Source of the DNA: CAVSMC01 sp963798655
GTDB taxonomy: Bacteria; Pseudomonadota; Gammaproteobacteria; Burkholderiales; Casimicrobiaceae
Reading direction: 5' to 3'
Length of the DNA stretch: 64,000 nucleotides
Assembly (NCBI GenBank): GCA_963798655.1
Contig: CAWCUH010000001.1
Location: 186,001-250,000, forward strand
Part shown: positions 15,656 through 24,134 of the stretch, in pieces
How positions within the stretch are numbered: position 1 is the first letter of the stretch
Layout: each line of letters begins with the position of its first letter
Notes under the pieces: model-generated
Told to the model about the DNA's origin: nothing
Databases searched by the model: none
The model's input: the letters and a program-made list of their open reading frames with translations, nothing else
Translations under genes and position numbers: made by a program

Positions 15656-16693
15656 TTGCAGCAACCTCATGCATCGATGTTGCGTCGGCGGCACGTGACG
15701 GCATGTCGCATGCGCGCCGCCGCCACGGCGACGACGCGCCGCGACGGTCGCGTGCATGCGCCCGCCGCGCTCGCGCTTGCAGCGGTGCTCGCCATCGCCG
15801 CGCTGCCGGCGTTCGGCGCCGGCGTCGCGCCGCTCGCCGAGACGCCCGTCGCGTGGTGGATCTGGCCGCTCGCGCTGTTCGTCGTGTGCTTCGCTCTCGG
15901 CATGCTCGCCGTGCCGGCCGGCGTCGGCGGCGGCGTGCTGTTCGTGCCGATCGTGAGCGGATTCTTTCCCTTCCATCTCGACTTCGTGCGCGGCGCCGGA
16001 CTGCTGGTGGCGCTCGCAAGCGCGTTGTCGGCGGGCCCGTCGCTGCTTCGCAACGGCCTTGCGCGTCTGAACCTCGGACTTCCCGTTGCCGTCGCGGCGT
16101 CTGCCGGCGCGATCATCGGCGCGCTGATCGGCCTCGCGCTCCCCGCGGCGATCGTGCAGGCGGCGCTCGGTGCGGCGATCATCGGCATCGCGACGGTGAT
16201 GATCCGCGCGACGCGATCGGATTACCCCAAAGTCGCTGCGACCGACCGCTGGGCGACGATGCTTCGCATGCACGGTGTGTTCGTCGATGTCGCGACCGGC
16301 GACGCGGTCGCGTGGCGCGCGCACCGCACGCCGCATGGCGTCGTGGTGTTCGTGCTCATCGGGGTGATGGCCGGCCTCTTCGGTCTTGGCGCCGGCTGGG
16401 CGAACGTGCCGACGCTCAACCTGCTGATGGGAGCGCCGCTCAAGGTTTCGGCGGGCACGTCGAGCCTCGTGCTGTCGCTCGTCGACTCGTCGGCGGCCTG
16501 GGTGTACCTGCACCAAGGCGCGGTGCTGCCGATCGTCGCCGTGCCTTCGATGGTCGGCATCGCGCTCGGCGCTCGCATCGGCGCGCGGCTGCTGCTCGTG
16601 CTTCCGGCGACGGGCATTCGCTGGCTCGTCATTGCGCTGCTCGCGTTCGCGGGCGTGCGCTCGCTGCTGAAGGGTCTCTCCGCATGGCCGTGA
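15656..16693 (+). CDS. TauE/SafE-family transporter, probable sulfite or organosulfur exporter
   Basis: This polytopic inner-membrane protein has up to 345 residues and about eight hydrophobic segments. It shows the family's repeated glycine-rich motifs (VPAGVGGGVLFVPI and FGLGAGWANVPTLNLLMG). Start choice is uncertain. TTG 15656 has a GGAGA site 7 bp upstream, while ATG 15677 and ATG 15710 lack clear sites. Family members export sulfite, sulfoacetate or related anions. Its place directly ahead of the sulfite dehydrogenase genes suggests it relieves cytoplasmic sulfite or moves a related sulfur anion. Confidence 0.82.
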   Translation: MQQPHASMLRRRHVTACRMRAAATATTRRDGRVHAPAALALAAVLAIAALPAFGAGVAPLAETPVAWWIWPLALFVVCFALGMLAVPAGVGGGVLFVPIVSGFFPFHLDFVRGAGLLVALASALSAGPSLLRNGLARLNLGLPVAVAASAGAIIGALIGLALPAAIVQAALGAAIIGIATVMIRATRSDYPKVAATDRWATMLRMHGVFVDVATGDAVAWRAHRTPHGVVVFVLIGVMAGLFGLGAGWANVPTLNLLMGAPLKVSAGTSSLVLSLVDSSAAWVYLHQGAVLPIVAVPSMVGIALGARIGARLLLVLPATGIRWLVIALLAFAGVRSLLKGLSAWP

Positions 16694-16703
16694 ACGAGCG
16701 CCG

Positions 16704-17117
16704 ATGAGCGAGCAGCGCAACGACAGTGAAGCGGAGCTGCGCTACGCGAGCTCGCTTGCCCGCGGCGCGGCGACCGGCTTCGTCGTGCTCGCGCTCGGCT
16801 TCGTTGCCTACGTCTTCGGCGTGATCGAGCCCCACGTCGCGCTCGAGGACCTGCCATCGATGTGGAGCGGATCGGCGTCCGACTATCTCGCGGCCGCCGG
16901 CATCCCGGCCGGCTGGGGCTGGGCCGGTCTGCTGCACAAGGGCGACATGCTGAGCCTCGTCGGCGTCGCGCTCCTGTCCGGCTGCTCGGCGGGTGCGCTG
17001 ATCGCGCTGATGCCGCTCTATTCGCGCCGTCGCGAGCCGCTGCTCGTCGCTGTTTGCGCGCTCGAGCTGCTGATCATGGCGCTCGCTGCATCGAACGTGC
17101 TCGGGCCGTCGCACTGA
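16704..17117 (+). CDS. DUF1634-type small membrane protein, partner of TauE
   Basis: This 137-residue protein has three predicted membrane helices (residues about 21-41, 79-103 and 108-130) and a tryptophan/glycine-rich loop (AGIPAGWGWAGL). DUF1634 proteins are typically encoded beside TauE/SafE transporters, and here the gap is 10 bp. A role as transporter accessory subunit is inferred from this adjacency alone. Confidence 0.75.
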   Translation: MSEQRNDSEAELRYASSLARGAATGFVVLALGFVAYVFGVIEPHVALEDLPSMWSGSASDYLAAAGIPAGWGWAGLLHKGDMLSLVGVALLSGCSAGALIALMPLYSRRREPLLVAVCALELLIMALAASNVLGPSH

Positions 17118-17128
17118 CGGCGGATGAA

Positions 17129-17144
17129 ATACCCCGCGGTGTAT
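17129..17144 (+). promoter_or_regulatory. CsoR/CstR-type operator before the CsoR-like gene
   Basis: ATACCCC-GC-GGTGTAT is a near-perfect inverted repeat (6 of 7 per half) of the ATACCCC/GGGGTAT type that CsoR and CstR proteins recognise. It lies 29 bp upstream of the CsoR/CstR-like ATG, which points to autoregulation and control of the downstream soe genes. Confidence 0.58.
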
Positions 17145-17173
17145 ACTTGGCTGATGACGCCGCGCGAGATCGA

Positions 17174-17462
17174 ATGATGGGCGCCGGCCGTTCACCGATA
17201 TTGAGGGACGCCGCCGCGAAGCGCGCGATGGACGCACGGCTTGCGCGCGTCGAGGGCCAGATCCGCGGCGTGCGCCGCATGGTCGCGGCCGACGAGCACT
17301 GCGACGACATCGCGATGCAGCTCGCAGCGGCGCGCAAGGCGCTCGACCGCACGTTCTACCAGATGGTCTCGTGCATGATCCGCTCCGATGCGCGCGGCGG
17401 ACGTCAGCGCGCGGCGCGAGCACGCCGAGCGCGTCGCCGATCTGCTCGCGCGCTTCGGCTGA
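17174..17462 (+). CDS. CsoR/CstR-like repressor, frameshifted near its C-terminus
   Basis: The visible core (residues 1-72) is the all-helical CsoR/RcnR/CstR fold (RLARVEGQIRGVRRMV). Sensing cysteines are C43 and C67. The copper-ligand His of CsoR, four residues before the second Cys, is Gln63, which favours a CstR-like persulfide sensor over a copper sensor. After about 17390 the natural ending (ADVSARREHAERVADLLARFG, TGA at 17460-17462) is in the +1 frame, as if one base were inserted near 17396. In the uncorrected frame the protein would run without a stop into SoeA. This is either a sequence error or a real mutation. ATG 17174 or 17177 is the start. Confidence 0.68.
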
Positions 17463-17467
17463 CCGGC

Positions 17468-20359
17468 GTGCGCGACGCGACGCCTGCCGTACCAGCCGCC
17501 GAAGGCGCCGCCGAAGTTCGCACGACGACGTGCTACATGTGCGCGTGCCGCTGCGGCATTCGCGTGCATCTTCGCAACGGCGAGATCCGCTACATCGACG
17601 GCAACCCGAACCATCCGGTGAATCGCGGCGTAATCTGCGCCAAGGGCGCGTCGGGCATCATGAAGCAGCACTCGCCGGCGCGGCTCACGCAGCCGCTGCG
17701 GCGCAAGGCGGGCGCCGAGCGCGGTGCCGGCGCGTTCGAGGCGATCTCGTGGGACGAGGCGTTCGCGTTGCTCGAAGCAAGGCTCGCGAAGATCCGCGCC
17801 ACCGATCCGAAGAAGTTCGCGCTCTTCACCGGCCGCGACCAGATGCAGGCGTTGACGAGCCTGTTCGCGCGGCAGTTCGGCACGCCGAATTACGCGGCGC
17901 ACGGCGGCTTCTGCTCGGTCAACATGGCGGCCGGCATGATCTACACGATCGGCGGCTCGTTCTGGGAATTCGGCGGTCCGGACCTCGAGCGCGCGAAGCT
18001 GTTCGTGATGATCGGCACCGCCGAGGACCACCATTCGAACCCGCTGAAGATCGCGATCTCGAAATTCAAGCGCGCCGGCGGCCGCTTCGTGTCGATCAAT
18101 CCGATCCGCACCGGTTATTCGGCGATCGCCGACGAATGGGTGCCGATCAAGCCGGGCACCGACGGCGCGCTGCTGCTCGCGATCATCCACGAGCTGCTCG
18201 CGACCGGACTCTACGATCGCGACTTCCTCGTCCGCTATACGAACGCGGGCCAGCTCGTCAACTGTGACGAGACGCGCGACGACTTTGGCCTCCTCGCCGT
18301 CGACGAGGCGAGCCCGGAAGTCAATCCGATGTATCCGCGCAACAAGCTCTGGTGGGATCGACTCACCGGACGCGCGGTGGCCACGCACGCGGCCGATGCC
18401 GATCCGCATCTGTTCGGATCGTTCACGCTCGCCGACGGCACGCCGGTCAAGCCGGCCTTGCAGCTTCTCGACGAGCGCGTGAAGGACTGCACGCCGGAGT
18501 GGGCGGCTGATATCACCGGTATTCCGGCGGCGACGATCCGCCGTCTCGCGCACGAGATGGGCGTCACCGCGCGCGACCGCAGGATCGAGCTGCCGATCGC
18601 GTGGACCGATTCGTGGGGCGTCGAACACGACACGGTCATCGGCAATCCGGTCGCCTTCCACGCGATGCGCGGCGTCGCGGCGCACTCGAACGGCTTTCAG
18701 ACGACGCGCGCGCTCGCGATCGTGATGTCGCTGCTCGGCACGATCGACCGGCCCGGCGGATTCCGTCACCGGCCGCCGTTCCCGCGCGCGATTCCGCCGA
18801 GCGCGAAGCCGCCGAACGGCCCGCACGCGGTGAAGCCGAACACGCCCCTCGCAAGCCTCGTGCTCGGCTGGCCCGCGGGCCCGGAGGACCTGTTCGTCGA
18901 CGACGACGGCAACCCGGTGAGGATCGATAAGGCGTTCTCGTGGCATCACCCGCTGTCGGTGCACGGCCTGATGCACGACGTCGTCGCCAACGCGTGGCGC
19001 GGCGATCCGTATCCGATCGACACGCTGATGATCTTCATGGCGAACCTCGCGTGGAACTCGACGATGGACACGCCGACGGTCCGCCGGATGCTGAACGACC
19101 GCGACGCAAGCGGCGAACACAGGATTCCGTTCATCGTCGTCTGCGACGCGTTCCAGTCGGAAACCGTCGCGTTCGCCGATCTCGTGTTGCCGGACACGAC
19201 GTACCTCGAGCGTCATGACGTGATGTCGATGCTCGACCGTCCGATCTCCGAGTTCGACGGCCCGGTCGATGCCGTGCGCGTGCCCGTCGTCGCGCCGAAA
19301 GGCGAGTGCAGGCCGTTCCAGGACGTGCTCGTCGAGCTCGCGAGTCGCCTCAAGCTGCCGGCGTTCACGAACACCGACGGCACGCGCAAGTTTCGCGACT
19401 ATCCCGATTTCATCGTCCGTTACGAGACCGAGCCGGGATCGGGCATCGGCTTCCTGTCCGGATGGCGGGGCGAGAGCGGCGACCAGTTCATGAAAGGCGC
19501 GCCGAACCCCGATCAGTGGAAGCGCTACGCAGAAAACGACTGCTTCTTCCATTACGAGCTTCCGCCGTCGTATCGCTACATGCGCAACTGGAACAAGGGC
19601 TACATGGAGTGGGCGCAGCGCGTGCGGCTGCGCCGCTTCGACGATCCGGTGCTGATCCAGATCTACTCCGAAGTGATGCAGCATTTCCGTCTAGCGGCGC
19701 AGGGCAGGCGCGCGGGACGGCAGCCACCGCCCGAGCTTCGCGAGCGCATCGAGACTTTTTTCGACCCGCTGCCCTTTCACCGCGATCCGCTCGAGCATGA
19801 CGTGACCGATCGCGCGCGCTACCCGCTCGCCGCGGTGACGCAGCGGCCGATGGCGATGTATCACGCGTGGGACTCGCAGAACGCATGGCTGCGCCAGATC
19901 CATGCGCACAACTACCTGTTCGTCAATCCGGCGACCGCGCGCGCGGCCGGCATCGATGACGACGGCTGGATGTGGATCGAGTCGCCATGGGGCAAGGTGC
20001 GCTGCCAGGCGCGCTACAGCGAAGCGGTCGAGCCGTCGACGGTATGGACGTGGAACGCGATCGGCAAGGCCGACGGCGCGTGGCGTCTTGCAAGCGACGC
20101 CAACGAATCGCAGCGCGGGTTCCTGCTGAACCATCTGATCGCCGGCGAGCTTCCCTGCGACGCCGGCACGATGTCGAACTCCGATCCGGTCACCGGACAG
20201 GCGGCGTGGTACGACGTGCGCGTTCGCATCTACCCGGCCGCAGCGGACGAAGCCAAGCAGACGTGGCCGCAGTTCGAAGCGATGCCGGCTGCACCCGGCA
20301 CCTCGGCGACACGGCGGCGCTGGCAGGCGTTCTTCCGCGGCCGGCTGCTGGGCGAGTGA
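17468..20359 (+). CDS. soeA: SoeA, molybdopterin subunit of cytoplasmic sulfite dehydrogenase
   Basis: This 963-residue DMSO-reductase-family enzyme starts at GTG 17468, 5 bp after the expected CsoR-like stop. The N-terminal [4Fe-4S] ligands are C22-x2-C25-x3-C29 and C57 (VICAKGASG). There is no twin-arginine signal, so it stays in the cytoplasm as expected for SoeA. Catalytic and cofactor domains follow to a C-terminal aspartate-decarboxylase-like fold (NAIGKADGAW region). SoeABC oxidises sulfite to sulfate and feeds electrons to quinone, completing the pathway begun by sHdr. It overlaps soeB by 1 bp (TGATG). Confidence 0.87.
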   Translation: MRDATPAVPAAEGAAEVRTTTCYMCACRCGIRVHLRNGEIRYIDGNPNHPVNRGVICAKGASGIMKQHSPARLTQPLRRKAGAERGAGAFEAISWDEAFALLEARLAKIRATDPKKFALFTGRDQMQALTSLFARQFGTPNYAAHGGFCSVNMAAGMIYTIGGSFWEFGGPDLERAKLFVMIGTAEDHHSNPLKIAISKFKRAGGRFVSINPIRTGYSAIADEWVPIKPGTDGALLLAIIHELLATGLYDRDFLVRYTNAGQLVNCDETRDDFGLLAVDEASPEVNPMYPRNKLWWDRLTGRAVATHAADADPHLFGSFTLADGTPVKPALQLLDERVKDCTPEWAADITGIPAATIRRLAHEMGVTARDRRIELPIAWTDSWGVEHDTVIGNPVAFHAMRGVAAHSNGFQTTRALAIVMSLLGTIDRPGGFRHRPPFPRAIPPSAKPPNGPHAVKPNTPLASLVLGWPAGPEDLFVDDDGNPVRIDKAFSWHHPLSVHGLMHDVVANAWRGDPYPIDTLMIFMANLAWNSTMDTPTVRRMLNDRDASGEHRIPFIVVCDAFQSETVAFADLVLPDTTYLERHDVMSMLDRPISEFDGPVDAVRVPVVAPKGECRPFQDVLVELASRLKLPAFTNTDGTRKFRDYPDFIVRYETEPGSGIGFLSGWRGESGDQFMKGAPNPDQWKRYAENDCFFHYELPPSYRYMRNWNKGYMEWAQRVRLRRFDDPVLIQIYSEVMQHFRLAAQGRRAGRQPPPELRERIETFFDPLPFHRDPLEHDVTDRARYPLAAVTQRPMAMYHAWDSQNAWLRQIHAHNYLFVNPATARAAGIDDDGWMWIESPWGKVRCQARYSEAVEPSTVWTWNAIGKADGAWRLASDANESQRGFLLNHLIAGELPCDAGTMSNSDPVTGQAAWYDVRVRIYPAAADEAKQTWPQFEAMPAAPGTSATRRRWQAFFRGRLLGE

Positions 20360-21090
20360 TGAGCCAGCTCGCGCTCGTCATCGACTTGAACGTCTGCGTC
20401 GGCTGTCACGCGTGCGTGACGAGCTGCAAGGAGTGGAACACGTCGGGCGAGGCCGGCGCGCTCGCCGATTTCCTGCCGTACGGCAAGGATCCGACGGGGA
20501 CATTTTTCAACCGCGTGCAGACGTTCGAGGTCGGCGAGTACCCGAACACGCAGACCGTGCACTTCCCGAAGAGCTGCCTGCACTGCGAGGATCCGCCGTG
20601 CGTGCCGGTGTGCCCGACCGGCGCTTCGTACAAGCGCGCCGACGATGGCATCGTGCTGGTCGACTACGACAAGTGCATCGGCTGCAAGTATTGCGCATGG
20701 GCGTGCCCGTACGGCGTGCGCGAGTTGGACGAGCAGCAGAAGGTGATGAAGAAGTGCACGCTGTGCGTCGACCGCATCTACGACGATTCGCTCGACGCGG
20801 CCGATCGCAAGCCGGCCTGCGTGAAGGCGTGCCCGACCAGCGCGCGACTCTTCGGCGACATCCACGATCCGACGTCCGAGGTGTCCGAAGCGATCCAGGA
20901 GCGCGGCGGCTACGCGCTGATGCCCGAATGGGGAACGCGCCCGGCGAACCACTACCTGCCGCGTCGGCGCACGAAGCCGCGGCTCGAGCCCGATCAGCTG
21001 CTGCGCGCCGACAATCCGCTGAAGATCGACGGCAAGCTGCCGAAGCCGCCGCTCGACGAGGCGGCGCTCGACGACTTCACGACGTGGTGA
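20359..21090 (+). CDS. soeB: SoeB, four-cluster iron-sulfur subunit
   Basis: This 243-residue DmsB/NrfC-type ferredoxin has four cysteine groups: C13-x2-C16-x2-C19-x3-C23; SCLHCEDPPCVPVCP; KCIGCKYCAWACP; and KKCTLCVDR with ACVKACP. It would carry electrons from the molybdenum site in SoeA to the membrane anchor SoeC. The start overlaps the soeA stop. Confidence 0.9.
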   Translation: MSQLALVIDLNVCVGCHACVTSCKEWNTSGEAGALADFLPYGKDPTGTFFNRVQTFEVGEYPNTQTVHFPKSCLHCEDPPCVPVCPTGASYKRADDGIVLVDYDKCIGCKYCAWACPYGVRELDEQQKVMKKCTLCVDRIYDDSLDAADRKPACVKACPTSARLFGDIHDPTSEVSEAIQERGGYALMPEWGTRPANHYLPRRRTKPRLEPDQLLRADNPLKIDGKLPKPPLDEAALDDFTTW

Positions 21091-21100
21091 GCGTGCGCGG

Positions 21101-22042
21101 ATGAATCCGGCGTTCTCGGTCGTGCTGCTGACGACGCTGATCGGCGCCGGGCAAGGACTGTTCGTCGCGATCTACACGGCGCAATGGGCGGCACGCGAAG
21201 GCTGGATCACAACGAGCGTCGCGCCCGGTTACGCCGCCGGCTGCGCGCTCGTGTCGATGTTGTTGACCACCTTCGGGCTCGTCGCGTCGTTCTTCCATCT
21301 CGGGAGGCCGGGTCGCGCATGGCGCTCGGCCGCGCGCTGGCGCACGTCGTGGCTGTCGCGCGAAGTGATCGCGCTGCCGGCGTTTCTCGGCGCAGCGGCG
21401 CTGTACGGGTTTTCCGCGTACTCGGGGCTCGACTATCCGCTGGTCGCCGGCGCGCCGGCGGCGATCGCGTGCGTTGCGCTGTTCATCTGCACCGGCATGG
21501 TGTACGCGTCGATCCGTTTCCTGCAGGAATGGGCGAGCCCGCTGACGCTCGCGAACTTCGCGCTGATCGGATGCGCGTCGGGATTCACGCTCGCAGCCGC
21601 GTTGTCCTCGGCGCGCGCGCCGGATCTGTTCGCGTTCCACGCATTCGGCGCGGCGATCGTCACCGCGGCCGCGCTCGCGGCCCGATCGGCATCGCTTGCG
21701 CGCAACGCGCGGCTGAAGCCGAAGTCGACGTTGCAGTCGGCGATCGGCGTCAAGCATCCGCGGATCGTGCAGATCGCGCAGGGCTTCATGGGCGGCTCGT
21801 TCAACACGCGCGAGTTCTTCCACGGCGCGAGCGCCCGCGCGTTGCGCTCGATCAAGTGGTTCGCGATCGGGTGCGCGTTCGTGCTGCCGCTCGCGCTGCT
21901 CGCCGCCGCGCTCGCGTTCGGCGTGCCCGCCGTCGCGATCGTCGCATCCGCCGTGCAGCTCGCAGGCATCGTCGCCGAGCGCTGGTTCTTCCTCGCGCAG
22001 GCGAATCACCCGCAGAATCTGTACTACCAGGCGATCGCCTGA
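21101..22042 (+). CDS. soeC: SoeC, DmsC-type membrane anchor
   Basis: This 313-residue protein has about eight transmembrane helices and resembles DmsC. It includes the conserved FFHLGRPGRAWR loop after the second helix and a terminal AERWFFLAQANHPQNLYY segment. It anchors SoeAB on the cytoplasmic face and passes electrons to quinone. It lies 10 bp after soeB in the same operon. Confidence 0.88.
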   Translation: MNPAFSVVLLTTLIGAGQGLFVAIYTAQWAAREGWITTSVAPGYAAGCALVSMLLTTFGLVASFFHLGRPGRAWRSAARWRTSWLSREVIALPAFLGAAALYGFSAYSGLDYPLVAGAPAAIACVALFICTGMVYASIRFLQEWASPLTLANFALIGCASGFTLAAALSSARAPDLFAFHAFGAAIVTAAALAARSASLARNARLKPKSTLQSAIGVKHPRIVQIAQGFMGGSFNTREFFHGASARALRSIKWFAIGCAFVLPLALLAAALAFGVPAVAIVASAVQLAGIVAERWFFLAQANHPQNLYYQAIA

Positions 22043-22125
22043 GCGCGCGCGTTCGCCGGCGCGCTTGCCTGACGGCGGGCGCGGCGTTCTAATGCGACCA
22101 TTCGCCGCTTCGGGGAAGGTCTGCC

Positions 22126-22551
22126 ATGCCGATTCGCTCGCTCCGCTCGATCATCCAGGGCCAGAAGCCCGTGACGGCGCCAAAAAGCGCAACGGTCGTC
22201 GAGGCGGCGCGCGTGATGCGACTGCACACCGTCGGATCGATCATGGTCGTCGACGGCACGCGGCTGATCGGCATCTTCACCGAGCGCGACGCGCTGTTCC
22301 GTGTGCTCGCCGAAAGCCGCGATCCGGCAGCGACGCGGCTCGCGCACGTGATGACGCCGCAGCCGCAGACGATCCATCCCGACGAGCCGTTCCTGCACGC
22401 GCTCAAGGTGATGCACGAAGGCAAGTTTCGCCATCTGCCGGTGGTCGAGTTCGAGCGGCCGCTCGGCATGGTTTCGGTGCGCGACGCGCTCGACGAAGAC
22501 TTGGTCGAGCTGCGCACCGACCTCGAGCAGCGGGAAGCGCTGCGCGAGTAG
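22126..22551 (+). CDS. Two-CBS-domain protein
   Basis: This 141-residue soluble protein is essentially a CBS pair: domain 1 at about residues 8-62 (VGSIMVVDGTRLIGIFTERD) and domain 2 at about 70-128 (FRHLPVVEFERPLGMVSVRD). Such stand-alone pairs bind adenine nucleotides and act as energy or redox sensors. It follows soeC by 83 bp on the same strand, so it may share that transcript. A hairpin after its stop suggests the operon ends here. Confidence 0.85.
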   Translation: MPIRSLRSIIQGQKPVTAPKSATVVEAARVMRLHTVGSIMVVDGTRLIGIFTERDALFRVLAESRDPAATRLAHVMTPQPQTIHPDEPFLHALKVMHEGKFRHLPVVEFERPLGMVSVRDALDEDLVELRTDLEQREALRE

Positions 22552-22559
22552 CGGCGGCC

Positions 22560-22582
22560 GCTCGCCGCCGCGAGCGGCGAGC
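22560..22582 (+). terminator. Hairpin after the CBS gene, possible terminator
   Basis: A perfect 9-bp stem (GCTCGCCGC / GCGGCGAGC) with a 5-base loop starts 9 bp after the stop codon. No U-run follows, so intrinsic termination would be weak. Confidence 0.4.
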
Positions 22583-22731
22583 ATGCTTGGACGTCGGCGA
22601 GCGTGGCTGCCTCGCATCGCCGCAAAAATGCGCCGAAACCGCGAAATCGGCCGCTGGTCATTACCTGTATGCGTCCGTGAACGCTCGCGGCGGCGACCGC
22701 GTGCGCCGGGTTTGTCTCGCATGCGAGGTGA

Positions 22732-24078
22732 ATGATGATTCGAAACGTTCTCGCGGCGGCCGCCGCTGTAATTCTTGCCGGTTGCGGCTCCGCCGCCCGC
22801 CTGCCCGTCACCGCCGGCATGGGTCCCGATCCCGCGCTGCCGCCACCGCAGCCATCGCTGGTCCCGACGGTCAACATCGCGCCCGCGAAGGGCTGGCCGG
22901 CAAACGCGAAGCCTCTTCCTGCACCGGGCATGGCGGTCCGCCGTTTTGCCGACGGCCTCGATCACCCGCGCTGGCTGTATGTGCTGCCGAACGGCGACTT
23001 GCTGGTTGCGGAAACGAACGCACCGCCGAAGCCGGACGACGGCAAGGGCATCAAGGGCGCGATCATGAAAGCGTTGATGAAGCACGCCGGCGCCGGCGTG
23101 CCGAGCGCGAACCGGATCACGCTTCTGCGCGATACGGACGGCGACGGCGTGGCGGACATGCGGACGGTGTTCGTCAAAGGTCTGAATTCCCCATTCGGCA
23201 TGGCGCTCGTCGGCGGCGATCTCTACGTCGCGGATTCCGATGCATTGATGCGGTTCGCCTACCATGAGGGCGACACGGCGATCGCGACGCCGGGCACGAA
23301 GGTCGTCGATCTGCCCGCTGGACCGATCAATCACCACTGGACGAAGAACGTCATCGCGAGCGCCGACGGCTCGAAGCTCTACGTGAGCGTCGGCTCGAAC
23401 AGCAACGTCGGCGAAAACGGCATCGACAACGAGCAGGGACGCGCTGCCATATGGGAAGTCGATCCGAAGACCGGCGCGCACCGCGTATTCGCGAGCGGGC
23501 TGCGCAACCCGAACGGCATGGCGTGGGTGCCGTCCACCGGCGCGCTGTGGACGGCGGTGAACGAGCGCGACGAGCTCGGCAGCGATCTCGTTCCGGACTA
23601 CATGACGTCGGTGCGCGACGGCGGCTTCTACGGCTGGCCGTTCAGCTACTACGGTCGGCATGTCGACACGCGCGTGAAGCCGCAGCGCCCGGACCTCGTC
23701 GCGCGCGCGATCGTTCCCGATTACGCGCTCGGCCCGCACACGGCGTCGCTCGGGCTCGCCTGGGGCGGCGATTCGACGGCGCTGCCGCCCGAATTTCGCA
23801 ACGGCATGTTCGTCGGGCAGCACGGCTCTTGGAATCGGCGCCCGCGCAGCGGCTACCGCGTCATCTTCGTGCCGTTCACCAACGGCGAGCCGTCGGGACC
23901 GGCGCTCGACGTGCTGACCCGCTTCGTCGACGCGAACGGCGACGCCATGGGACGGCCGGTCGGCGTCGCGATCGACAAGCGTGGCGCGCTGCTGGTCGCC
24001 GACGACGTCGGCAACGTCGTGTGGCGCGTGACCTTGGCGGTGCCCGGCACGACGGCATCTGCAACGCATGCGCGCTGA
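22732..24078 (+). CDS. Sorbosone/glucose-dehydrogenase-type beta-propeller lipoprotein
   Basis: This protein is about 448 residues long with a lipoprotein signal (AVILAGC, Cys at about residue 18). It is a six-bladed propeller of the soluble PQQ-dependent sugar dehydrogenase / L-sorbosone dehydrogenase group (FADGLDHPRWL, GLRNPNGMAWVP, HGSWNRRPRSGYRVIFVPF). It would face the periplasm and oxidise aldoses or related compounds with PQQ. No PQQ biosynthesis genes are in the window. ATG 22732 and 22735 are both possible after the GAGG site. Confidence 0.83.
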   Translation: MMIRNVLAAAAAVILAGCGSAARLPVTAGMGPDPALPPPQPSLVPTVNIAPAKGWPANAKPLPAPGMAVRRFADGLDHPRWLYVLPNGDLLVAETNAPPKPDDGKGIKGAIMKALMKHAGAGVPSANRITLLRDTDGDGVADMRTVFVKGLNSPFGMALVGGDLYVADSDALMRFAYHEGDTAIATPGTKVVDLPAGPINHHWTKNVIASADGSKLYVSVGSNSNVGENGIDNEQGRAAIWEVDPKTGAHRVFASGLRNPNGMAWVPSTGALWTAVNERDELGSDLVPDYMTSVRDGGFYGWPFSYYGRHVDTRVKPQRPDLVARAIVPDYALGPHTASLGLAWGGDSTALPPEFRNGMFVGQHGSWNRRPRSGYRVIFVPFTNGEPSGPALDVLTRFVDANGDAMGRPVGVAIDKRGALLVADDVGNVVWRVTLAVPGTTASATHAR

Positions 24079-24134
24079 CCCGGTCTGCCTCGCATCGAGG
24101 TACCATCTCCCGACGGCATGACGAAGGAGCGACC

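Noticed and set aside
17154..17177. Short leader peptide MTPREIE before the CsoR-like gene
   Set aside because: Seven codons with no ribosome site or attenuation hairpin. Probably chance.
16862..20359. Single 1165-residue protein spanning DUF1634 overlap, CsoR-like and SoeA
   Set aside because: The continuous frame exists only because of the indel near 17396. The CsoR-like and SoeA parts have separate natural ends and starts.
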